The translations under genes and the position numbers were made by a program. The notes below the pieces were generated by a model. The model saw only the letters and a list, made by a program, of their open reading frames with translations, had not been told where the DNA came from and ran no database searches. A DNA stretch of 30,881 nucleotides from positions 1-30,881 of IMG/VR virus record IMGVR_UViG_3300044617_000932, one strand, 5' to 3'. Within the stretch, counting starts at the first letter, position 1; the number at the start of each line of letters is the position of its first letter. This document shows positions 1 through 6,848 of the stretch, piece by piece. The stretch comes from a virus.

Positions 1-22
1 TAATTTTTGTTAGAATATTACA

Positions 23-625
23 ATGACAAGATCAGATATTATAAATGGTTTAATAAAAAAACATAATTATAAATCTTATTTAGAAATAGGCGTAAATACA
101 GCAGAACAACCCGGTTATAATTGGCCCAATATTAAAGTAGAATTAAAACATGGCGTGGATCCAGAAGTTGATACTACATATAAAATGACTTCTGATGAAT
201 TTTTTGAAAATCATATTTCCCAAAAATATGATTTTATTTTTGTGGATGGTTTACATATTTTTAATCAATGTTATAGAGATGTTTTAAACTCTTTGAAACA
301 CTTAAACGACAATGGAACTATTATGGTTCATGATTCCAACCCTTTATCTGAAATAACACAAAGACCAGAAAGAGCAAGTTCGGTTTGGCATGGAGATGTT
401 TGGAAAGCTATTGTAAAATTAAGATTAACAAATGAAAATGTTGAAATTTACACAGTAGATACCGACGAAGGTTGTTCTATAATCAGAAAAGGAAAGCAAA
501 AACTTTTAAAATTAAAAGAAAATTTTAAAGAAGAAGATATTTATTCATATAATGTATTAGAAGCTAATCGTAAAAAACTTTTAAATCTAATTACGATAGA
601 AGATTTTGTAAAAAATTATCTTTGA
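23..625 (+). CDS. SAM-dependent methyltransferase-like protein
   Basis: This 200-residue protein resembles small class I methyltransferases of the Methyltransf_24 type. A motif-I-like strand and turn (YLEIGV) lies at residues 19-24. An acidic strand with a VDG-LH motif follows at about 73-78, and a strand ending in HDSNP lies at 103-107. This fits a Rossmann fold that uses S-adenosylmethionine. The substrate is unknown; related genes in phages and bacteria often sit in glycan or cell-surface modification clusters, and a glycosyltransferase-like gene lies two genes downstream. The ATG at 23 is the first good start. Its TGA stop overlaps the ATG of gp46 by one base, so the two are probably translated together. 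The fold is fairly secure, the function is not. Confidence 0.7.
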   Translation: MTRSDIINGLIKKHNYKSYLEIGVNTAEQPGYNWPNIKVELKHGVDPEVDTTYKMTSDEFFENHISQKYDFIFVDGLHIFNQCYRDVLNSLKHLNDNGTIMVHDSNPLSEITQRPERASSVWHGDVWKAIVKLRLTNENVEIYTVDTDEGCSIIRKGKQKLLKLKENFKEEDIYSYNVLEANRKKLLNLITIEDFVKNYL

Positions 626-1317
626 TGAAAGAAGTCCATTTTAAATCCGTTTTTATTCAAAATTTTTTATCTATTGGAGAAAATACAATAGAAATTAATT
701 TTCATCAAGGAATTACTATAATAACGGGAGAAAACAAAGATAAAGGTGGAAAAAACGGAATAGGTAAAAGCACGATAGCTGATGCGATTTTCTGGTGTTT
801 ATTTGGTGACACGATAAGGGAGCTTAAGAAAGAAAATATACAACATAATTTAAACAAAGATGAATGTTGTGTGATTTTAAAATTTGATATCAAAAATTCA
901 AATGAAGTTAAAAAATATCAAATCAAAAGAATTTTAAATCCAGCAAAAATAGAAATTTTATGTGATGATAAGGATGTTACTTTATCAACCTTACCTAAAA
1001 ACGACGATTTTATTAAAAATCTTATAAATGCCAATCAAGAAGTTTTCAATAATGCCGTGATAATGTCAACGAACAGTACTGTTCCTTTCATGGCACAAAA
1101 AAAGACCGAAAAAAGAAAATTTATAGAAGGTATTTTACAATTAAATATTTTTGGAGAAATGCTTTTAAAAACAAGAGCAGAATATAATGATTTAAAAAAA
1201 GAAAATGATATTTTAAGTAATAATTTTTTAAATCAACAAAAAAATTTGGATATTTTTGAAAAACAAAAAGAAAAAGGTGAAGAACTGAAATACCACAAAG
1301 CAAAAATGAATTATTAA
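625..1317 (+). CDS. 46: gp46 recombination endonuclease subunit, N-terminal part
   Basis: This is the N-terminal ATPase lobe of a T4 gp46 (Rad50/SbcC-like) protein, which works with gp47 (Mre11-like) to resect DNA ends for recombination and host-DNA breakdown. An extended Walker A loop lies at residues 35-50 and ends in NGIGKST. An ATP-lobe strand and a Q-loop-like region follow, and a coiled coil begins near residue 165. I chose the ATG at 625, which overlaps the previous TGA, rather than the in-frame TTG at 622. The frame stops at 1317 inside the coiled coil, and the zinc hook and C-terminal lobe continue in another frame downstream. The two parts would give about 574 residues if joined, close to the 560 of T4 gp46. 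No gp47 gene is visible in the window. Confidence 0.85.
   Translation: MKEVHFKSVFIQNFLSIGENTIEINFHQGITIITGENKDKGGKNGIGKSTIADAIFWCLFGDTIRELKKENIQHNLNKDECCVILKFDIKNSNEVKKYQIKRILNPAKIEILCDDKDVTLSTLPKNDDFIKNLINANQEVFNNAVIMSTNSTVPFMAQKKTEKRKFIEGILQLNIFGEMLLKTRAEYNDLKKENDILSNNFLNQQKNLDIFEKQKEKGEELKYHKAKMNY
1281..1317 (+). other. Frame-change zone within gp46
   Basis: Both gp46 frames are open here. The upstream frame stops at 1315-1317 and the downstream frame opens after a TGA at 1278-1280, so any frameshift or lost base must lie in these 37 bases. An A5 run lies at 1302-1306. Restoring one base there would join Lys-rich coiled coil to Asn-Glu-Leu-Leu coiled coil. A classic slippery heptamer such as A AAA AAG is absent in the correct phase; the nearest is A AAA ATG. 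Confidence 0.6.
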
Positions 1318-1415
1318 AACAAAAAAATGATTTTGATTTAAAAATAATTGCTTTAAAAAAAGCAAATAACAAAGAAGTTGAAAAAATAAACAATTTTAAC
1401 TCTGAAATATTTAAA

Positions 1416-2348
1416 TTGGAAAACGAAATAAAAAATAAAAACACGGAAATTAAAAAATTCAAAGAAAAAGGCAATTTTTGTCCAGTTTGTAATAGGGAAT
1501 ATTGTGATAAAGATATTGATACTGTTAAAAATCAAATTCTTCAACTAGAAATAGAAACTGGTGAATTATCCGATAAAATAAAAGATATTAATTTAGAAAA
1601 ACAAAAAATTTTAGATTTTTCTCAAAAAATCGAAGATGGTATTGAAAAAATAAACGAAAAAAATAATGAAACAAAAAATTTATTATCAAAAATTGAAATA
1701 AATGATCAAAAAATTACATTGTACAATCAAAACATTAAAGAACATCAAAAATATATCGATGATTTAAACAATGAAAAACAAGATTACGATAAAAACATAG
1801 AAGAAACAGAGAAAAAAATAAAAGAACTGGAAAAAGAACTAAAAGAAGTTAAAAAAACAATGCAAATACTGGATTCTGTTAAGTTTATCTTATCAGAAGA
1901 TGGCGTTAAAACATATATAGTTAAAAAAATAATAACTTTTTTGAATGAAAGATTAAATTTTTATCTACAAAAACTTGAAACTCCATGTAAATGTTTGTTT
2001 GATGAAACATTTGAAGAAACAATTTATAATGAAAATGGAAAAGAAGTTTCTTATTTTAATTTTAGTGGTGGGGAAAGAAAAAGAATAGACACTGCAATAC
2101 TTTTTACCTTTCAAGATGTTTTAAGATTTCATTCTGGTACTTCATTTTCTTTAAACATATATGACGAACTATTTGATTGTGCGTTGGATACTAAAGGAAC
2201 AGATAGGGTACTGGATATTTTAAAAGACAAAACAAATAAATACAATGAATCAATTTATATTGTTTCTCATAAGAATTCAGAAATTTTAAATATCGAAAAT
2301 GTTATATTTTTAGAAAAAAACAACGGAGTAACAACTATAAAATCTTGA
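1416..2348 (+). CDS. 46: gp46 recombination endonuclease subunit, C-terminal part (out of frame)
   Basis: This is the second half of gp46. It has a CPVC zinc hook (bases 1479-1490), long Lys/Glu-rich coiled coil, the ABC signature FSGGERKRID near the end, a Walker-B-like segment (NIYDELFD) and a switch histidine (SHK). The frame is open from 1281, and coiled-coil sequence continues smoothly from about 1302. No ATG or GTG occurs between 1281 and 1416, and the only start-like codon is the TTG at 1416. Moving from the first frame to this one needs a -1 shift, or one base missing upstream between about 1281 and 1317. It may be joined by frameshifting, made as a separate chain, or split by mutation or sequence error. 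Confidence 0.8.
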   Translation: MENEIKNKNTEIKKFKEKGNFCPVCNREYCDKDIDTVKNQILQLEIETGELSDKIKDINLEKQKILDFSQKIEDGIEKINEKNNETKNLLSKIEINDQKITLYNQNIKEHQKYIDDLNNEKQDYDKNIEETEKKIKELEKELKEVKKTMQILDSVKFILSEDGVKTYIVKKIITFLNERLNFYLQKLETPCKCLFDETFEETIYNENGKEVSYFNFSGGERKRIDTAILFTFQDVLRFHSGTSFSLNIYDELFDCALDTKGTDRVLDILKDKTNKYNESIYIVSHKNSEILNIENVIFLEKNNGVTTIKS

Positions 2349-2372
2349 AATATTTTCATTATCTGATAAATT
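2345..2372 (+). promoter_or_regulatory. Promoter-like TTGAAA-N16-TAAATT before the glycosyltransferase-like gene
   Basis: TTGAAA at 2345-2350 is followed after 16 bases by TAAATT at 2367-2372. The -35 box overlaps the gp46 stop codon. The ATG at 2383 is only 11 bases past the -10 box, so a transcript would have a leader of a few bases. The same TTG-N19-TA geometry occurs upstream of 6354, 8246 and 12619. This is unproven and A+T-rich sequence gives chance matches. Confidence 0.4.
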
Positions 2373-2382
2373 AATAAATTAT

Positions 2383-3696
2383 ATGGCATTAAAAATAAAA
2401 GAAGAATCAAAACAATTAATTAATGATAATAATATAGCTTATCAATATGTTCCAATTTCAGCTGGAATACCGTACCCACCACCAATATTACCGATTGGTA
2501 TGCCTACACACTATTCGTATGCCGCATACACTCCCGTAAAAGTACCTACGGCTCCAAAATTGGAAATGCCAGAGGCGAATTTACCAAGAGCAATAAATTA
2601 TTATGCTGATTATGGTGGTTGTGGTTTTTGGAGAATGATTTGGCCAGAATTTTTAATGAATGCTTATAATAAAGCATGTATGTCCGGACTTACACAAATG
2701 ATTTTGGATTTAAGATTTTATAATGGCATAAAAGCTATTAGAATGCAACGACAAGCCACTCCAATTCAAAATAGTTTTGTAAAAGAATTGAAAAAGGCAC
2801 AAAAAGATTTAGGGTTCAGGCTTATATATGAAGTTGATGATATTGTTTTTAAAGATGATATCCCCGACTATAACAGGTGTAAAGAAGCTTTTGTTGATCA
2901 AAGCATCATTGATAGTATTTTAAGCATCATGCAAGAAATGGATGAAATCACAGTAACATGTGATTATATGAAAGAATATTACCAATATAAAACAGGAAAT
3001 AAAAACATCACAGTTATTCCAAATTATCCTCCAAAATTTTGGTTGGATAGATTCTACAATAAAGAAAGAGTTCAAAAATTATACGAAAAAAATAAAAAAA
3101 GACCTAGAATATTGTATTCTGGATCAGGAACACATATTGATGTGTTAAATAAAACAAATTTTAATGATGATTTTGCTCATGTTGTAAATGATATAATAAA
3201 AGCCAGAAAAAAATTCAAATTTGTTTGGAAAGGTTGTTTCCCATTAGCGGTCAAACCTTATATTGATAATGGTGAAATGGAGTTTATAAATTGGTCAGCA
3301 TTACATGACTACCCACAAGGTTTGGTTGATACAAATTGCAATGCATCTTTTGCTCCATTGATTGATAATGTTTTCAATAAATCAAAAAGCAATATTAAAA
3401 TGATAGAATCCGGTGCAATAGGAATGCCGGGAATATATCAAGACATGTGTACTTACAAAAATGCAGATTTGACATTCAAAAAAGGTTCCGATTTAATTGA
3501 ACAATTGGAATATTTGACATCAGATTTTGATAGGTATATGAAATATTCCAATAAAGCTAGAACTTTTGTTGAATCTTTATGGATGGAAGATCATTTAGAC
3601 GAATATGAAGCATTGTATTTTACAGATTTTGGTTCAAAAGAAAGAAATATCAAAGCTCCTACATTAATCAAAAACAATCCTGACCAAAAGACTTGA
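2383..3696 (+). CDS. Glycosyltransferase-like protein (GT-B type)
   Basis: This 437-residue protein resembles glycosyltransferases carried by T4-like marine phages. After a proline-rich, low-complexity N-terminus (about residues 20-60) there is an alpha/beta region with YEVDDIVF near 149-156. That acidic strand is typical of phage and capsule glycosyltransferases of the GT4-like fold. Later come the nucleotide-sugar-lobe features RILYSGSGTH, WKGCFPL and KMIESGAIGMPGI, the last resembling the donor-binding E-x-G-x-G turn of GT-B enzymes. The sugar donor and acceptor (phage DNA, virion or host surface) are unknown. It sits between gp46 and DNA polymerase, so a role in modifying DNA bases or blocking host nucleases is possible but inferred. 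The fold call is moderate. Confidence 0.65.
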   Translation: MALKIKEESKQLINDNNIAYQYVPISAGIPYPPPILPIGMPTHYSYAAYTPVKVPTAPKLEMPEANLPRAINYYADYGGCGFWRMIWPEFLMNAYNKACMSGLTQMILDLRFYNGIKAIRMQRQATPIQNSFVKELKKAQKDLGFRLIYEVDDIVFKDDIPDYNRCKEAFVDQSIIDSILSIMQEMDEITVTCDYMKEYYQYKTGNKNITVIPNYPPKFWLDRFYNKERVQKLYEKNKKRPRILYSGSGTHIDVLNKTNFNDDFAHVVNDIIKARKKFKFVWKGCFPLAVKPYIDNGEMEFINWSALHDYPQGLVDTNCNASFAPLIDNVFNKSKSNIKMIESGAIGMPGIYQDMCTYKNADLTFKKGSDLIEQLEYLTSDFDRYMKYSNKARTFVESLWMEDHLDEYEALYFTDFGSKERNIKAPTLIKNNPDQKT

Positions 3697-3717
3697 TCAA
3701 TTACTGTAAATATGCCA

Positions 3718-3723
3718 TAATAT
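3718..3723 (+). promoter_or_regulatory. Possible -10 box before DNA polymerase
   Basis: TAATAT lies 6 bases before the gp43 ATG at 3729. A TTG at 3693-3695 is 22 bases upstream, which is longer than the 19 seen at the other promoters. No Shine-Dalgarno sequence is present. If it is used, the mRNA would start at or next to the ATG. Confidence 0.3.
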
Positions 3724-3728
3724 AAAAC

Positions 3729-6305
3729 ATGGCTTATAGAAATGTTTATTATGACCACCGCATGGAGGCTGTTCACCTGTGGACTTGGGATGATAAAGGC
3801 GAAAGAACAAAAATTATATCATCTTTTGAGCCGTTTTTATATATTGAATCCGAAAAAGGAACAGATGCCAAATCAATTTTCAATAAACCATTGAAAAAAA
3901 TGACCTTTCGCAACCAAAAAGCGCGAAAGGATTTCGTTGAACAGACAACAATAAAAAGATTATTTTATAATTTGCCTGTTAGTCAGCAATTTTTATTACA
4001 AACATATAAAGATTCAGTCGATAAACCGGATTTTGGTTGCTATCCATTAAAAATATTCTTTTTGGATATTGAAACGTATGCGACGGATCATTTTTCAACA
4101 CCGGAAGCAGCAACAGATCCAATAAATCTTATAACTATATATGATTCCTTGGAGAAAAAATATTACACATGGGGTTGTTCCAATTATTATGACAAAAGTG
4201 ATGATGTAATATACACTAAATGTAAAAATGAACGGGATTTATTAAAAAGGTTCATGAAATTTTGGAGATCGGACCCTCCTGATATTGTTACGGGATGGAA
4301 TATTCATGGTTATGATATACCTTACATAATAAACAGACTTCCACAAATTTTTGAAGATGATTATAATCAAAAATTATCACCAATAGAAAATATATGGATA
4401 CAAAAAAACGCTAAACTTAACAAATTGGGTAAAGCTATTGATAGATGGTATATCGCAGGCGTTAGTATCATCGATTATATGGAACTTTATGAAAATTTGT
4501 GTGGTGGTAAAAGGGAATCCATGTCATTGAATTATATTTCAGAATATGAATTGGATGAATCAAAGGTTGCCATTGGAAGCACATCATTATCAAATTTAGC
4601 GGATAGGGATTGGACAAAATTTGTTGAATACAACATACAAGACGTTCGATTGGTTGTTGCATTGGAAGAAAAATTAAAATATTTAAAACTTATTCGCAAT
4701 TTGGCATACAAAGGTTTCATACCTTTTGAAAAGGGTATGGGAAAAGTTGCGATGATTACAGGTGCGATAGCCCACGAAGCACTAAAACAAGATTTAATTA
4801 TACCCACATTCAATCATGAGAACACAAAACAAGATTTCGTTGGTGGATTTGTATATGAACCAATAAAAGGATTGTATGAAAACGTGGTTACATACGATGC
4901 AAACAGTCTATATCCAAATACAATTATTACGTTGAATATTTCAACTGAAACAAAAATTGGAAAAATACTAGATAGATCTAGTGAAAAGGTAACAGTAAGG
5001 CTTATTAACGGAAAAGTTATTGATCTTGATAATGATAAATTTGAAAAGGTTGTTGAATCCGAAAAACTATCAATAACAAAAGCTAATGTTTTATATTCTC
5101 AAAAATTCAAAGGCATCGTCCCAACATTTATTGATCGTCTTTATAAGGAACGAATGGCTGCAAAAAATAAAATGTTGGAAGCGGAAAAAAAATTAAAAAA
5201 AGCAAAAGATCCATTGGAAATTCAAAAATATGAAGAAGAAGTCAATGATAACGATTCTTTATCGACTGTTTATAAAACATTTTTGAATTCTATATATGGT
5301 GTTTTTTCAAATATATATTCACCATTGTTTGATATTGACCATGCAGAAAGTGTAACTCTTTCTGGACAAGCTGTTGTTAAAAAAGGTCCAGAAATAATTT
5401 ATGATTATGCTAAATCTCAGGGATTTTCCGGTAAATTGGAAGATATTTTAATATATCAAGATACCGATAGTGAATTTTTTTCGTTTAAACATATTTTAGA
5501 AAATAAAAACATTCTTTTAAAGGATGAAAAAAATAAAATCACCAAAGAAGCACATAAAATAATTGAAGAATATGGAAATGTTTTAAACAAAGGAATAAAT
5601 GAATGGGCTAAATCTGAATTTAGATCCATTGATCCCCGCTACATGTTTAAAAGAGAAAAAATATGTGACGTTGCATTACTACAAGCCAAAAAATTTTATG
5701 TTTTGCATATTCTGGATAAAGAGGGTGTTGAAAAAAATGAGTTTGAATATAAAGGAATTGCAATTGCACAAGCTACATTTTCAAAAGAAGTAAAGGAACT
5801 TCTTAAAAATGTTGTTGAATCTGCTATTTTGTCAAAAAATAGAAAAGAGGCTTTACATATATTCCAAGATGGATATGAGAAATTTTGTAAATTGAGTGTT
5901 GAAGAAATTTCTACTAGAAAAAAAATCAATAATTATGAAAAGTGGGATAATTCATCATTAAAAGATGGTGATTATGAAAAGGGGACACCCATTCAGGTAA
6001 AAAGTGCAATGAATTTCAATAAAATATTGAAAAAATTAAACATAGAAGACAAATATCCACAAATAAAAAGTGGTTTAAAAATAAAATTCTTTTACTGTAA
6101 AAAGAATTTGTATGATTTTGAAACAATGGCTTTTGCTGACTATTATCCAAAAGAAATGGAAAATTTTGTGAAGCCGGATTACAGGTTTATGTTTGAAAAA
6201 AATGTTGTTCCGGTAATAAGTCGAATATTTGCTGTCGTTGGTTGGCCTTTACCGGCAATTGGTTGCGAAGAAGCAACGGATTTAATACAATTATTTTCAA
6301 AATAA
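3729..6305 (+). CDS. 43: DNA polymerase, family B (T4 gp43)
   Basis: This is the replicative DNA polymerase with a 3'-5' proofreading exonuclease. The exonuclease motifs are DIE (D113, E115), TGWN-x4-D (about 188-196) and YNIQD (301-305). The polymerase motifs are A (D390 followed by SLYP), B (K516 to G524, ending NSIYG) and C (DTDS, D578 and D580). All expected catalytic residues are present. Its 858 residues compare with 898 in T4 gp43. The C-terminus ends in a hydrophobic LIQLF segment that could bind the gp45 clamp. The ATG at 3729 has no Shine-Dalgarno sequence. An unusually G+C-rich perfect hairpin lies early in the coding sequence. It works with gp45, gp32, UvsX and gp41 encoded downstream; the clamp loader genes 44 and 62 are not in the window. 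Confidence 0.97.
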   Translation: MAYRNVYYDHRMEAVHLWTWDDKGERTKIISSFEPFLYIESEKGTDAKSIFNKPLKKMTFRNQKARKDFVEQTTIKRLFYNLPVSQQFLLQTYKDSVDKPDFGCYPLKIFFLDIETYATDHFSTPEAATDPINLITIYDSLEKKYYTWGCSNYYDKSDDVIYTKCKNERDLLKRFMKFWRSDPPDIVTGWNIHGYDIPYIINRLPQIFEDDYNQKLSPIENIWIQKNAKLNKLGKAIDRWYIAGVSIIDYMELYENLCGGKRESMSLNYISEYELDESKVAIGSTSLSNLADRDWTKFVEYNIQDVRLVVALEEKLKYLKLIRNLAYKGFIPFEKGMGKVAMITGAIAHEALKQDLIIPTFNHENTKQDFVGGFVYEPIKGLYENVVTYDANSLYPNTIITLNISTETKIGKILDRSSEKVTVRLINGKVIDLDNDKFEKVVESEKLSITKANVLYSQKFKGIVPTFIDRLYKERMAAKNKMLEAEKKLKKAKDPLEIQKYEEEVNDNDSLSTVYKTFLNSIYGVFSNIYSPLFDIDHAESVTLSGQAVVKKGPEIIYDYAKSQGFSGKLEDILIYQDTDSEFFSFKHILENKNILLKDEKNKITKEAHKIIEEYGNVLNKGINEWAKSEFRSIDPRYMFKREKICDVALLQAKKFYVLHILDKEGVEKNEFEYKGIAIAQATFSKEVKELLKNVVESAILSKNRKEALHIFQDGYEKFCKLSVEEISTRKKINNYEKWDNSSLKDGDYEKGTPIQVKSAMNFNKILKKLNIEDKYPQIKSGLKIKFFYCKKNLYDFETMAFADYYPKEMENFVKPDYRFMFEKNVVPVISRIFAVVGWPLPAIGCEEATDLIQLFSK
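3904..3930 (+). other. Perfect 8-bp G+C-rich hairpin inside gp43
   Basis: CCTTTCGC at 3904-3911 and GCGAAAGG at 3923-3930 are exact inverted copies around an 11-base loop. It lies about 175 bases into the polymerase gene (residues 59-68). Such a G+C-rich stem stands out in this A+T-rich sequence. It may be an RNA control element or a chance result of the codons. Confidence 0.4.
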
Positions 6306-6317
6306 TAAAAAATGCTA

Positions 6318-6345
6318 TTGAAAAATGAAATAAACATGTTAAATT
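6318..6345 (+). promoter_or_regulatory. Promoter-like TTGAAA-N16-TAAATT before the 140-residue gene
   Basis: TTGAAA at 6318-6323 is separated by 16 bases from TAAATT at 6340-6345. The ATG lies 9 bases past the -10 box. Hexamers and spacing are the same as upstream of the gene at 2383. It falls in the 48-base gap after the polymerase gene, so it could free the next gene from polymerase transcription. Confidence 0.45.
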
Positions 6346-6353
6346 TATAAAGT

Positions 6354-6776
6354 ATGAATGATACAAATACAGAAAAAACAGAAAATAAACAATTAATCGT
6401 AATCCTAGACACAGTTGGACGCACCATTCTTGGTGAAAAAGTCTGTTGTGGCGGAGAATGTTCAACCGAAACAAAAATTAAAATTAAAAACCCAGTAATT
6501 TTACATATTGTTCCGGCTGACAATCAAGGAAAGATGTCGGTTCAACTTCTACCATTGTTTTTCAGAGAATTTTTAGCTGATAAAACAGGTGATGTTACAT
6601 TTGCATATGATAAATCAAATATCGTAACAACTGATATTGATGCGCTTGATTTCAGATTACAAGGTCAATACGCACAAATGTTCAATCCACAGAATGTGTT
6701 TGTCGGAAATCAACAAACACCACAAACACCAAACAATGGCGAGTCTCCCAAGGTCGTTGATTTGTTTGACGAGTAA
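6354..6776 (+). CDS. Conserved-looking small protein, possible Sm-like fold
   Basis: I do not recognise this 140-residue protein with certainty. Residues 13-52 read as short beta strands with a central VGRTILGEKV turn, then a TKIKIKNPVILHIVP strand. That loosely resembles the Sm1 motif of LSm/Hfq-like RNA-binding proteins. A CCGGEC cluster (about residues 31-36) could bind metal or be chance. The last 30 residues are Gln/Pro/Asn-rich and acidic, ending in DLFDE, like a flexible tail. It is a single-gene unit, with its own promoter-like sequence upstream and a strong terminator directly after it. The Sm-like idea is speculative; the gene itself is well supported by its frame and boundaries. 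Confidence 0.7.
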   Translation: MNDTNTEKTENKQLIVILDTVGRTILGEKVCCGGECSTETKIKIKNPVILHIVPADNQGKMSVQLLPLFFREFLADKTGDVTFAYDKSNIVTTDIDALDFRLQGQYAQMFNPQNVFVGNQQTPQTPNNGESPKVVDLFDE

Positions 6777-6800
6777 TTGGTAATAACAAAAAAACAAAAA

Positions 6801-6836
6801 AACCCACAACGGCATTGACTGTTGTGGGTTTTTTAT
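6801..6836 (+). terminator. Rho-independent terminator
   Basis: A perfect 10-bp stem pairs AACCCACAAC (6801-6810) with GTTGTGGGTT (6821-6830) around a 10-base loop, and a T run follows. An A run on the left makes it likely to work in both directions. It ends the unit of the 140-residue gene. The loop holds TTGACT, which could be the -35 box of the next gene. Confidence 0.9.
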
Positions 6837-6842
6837 TATTAT
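6815..6842 (+). promoter_or_regulatory. Promoter-like TTGACT-N16-TATTAT embedded in the terminator
   Basis: TTGACT at 6815-6820 lies in the terminator loop. TATTAT at 6837-6842 follows after 16 bases, in the T-rich tail, and TATATT at 6840-6845 is an alternative -10. The ATG of the radical-SAM gene is at 6849. The 8-mer CATTGACT is also the -35 region of uvsX, which supports its being real. Confidence 0.45.
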
Positions 6843-6848
6843 ATTTTT

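Noticed and set aside
1-22. A gene end or promoter at the left edge
   Set aside because: A TAA at 1-3 could be a stop, but too little sequence is present to say.
622-624. TTG as the gp46 start
   Set aside because: An ATG follows at 625, overlapping the previous TGA as at other junctions here, so the TTG adds only one residue without support.
1121-1544. Minus-strand Phe-rich frames over gp46
   Set aside because: Poly-Phe/Leu translations are what Lys/Glu-rich coiled coil gives on the other strand.
6822-6848. TTG start giving nine extra residues to the radical-SAM protein
   Set aside because: It lies inside the terminator stem and T tail, and the predicted promoter ends after it.
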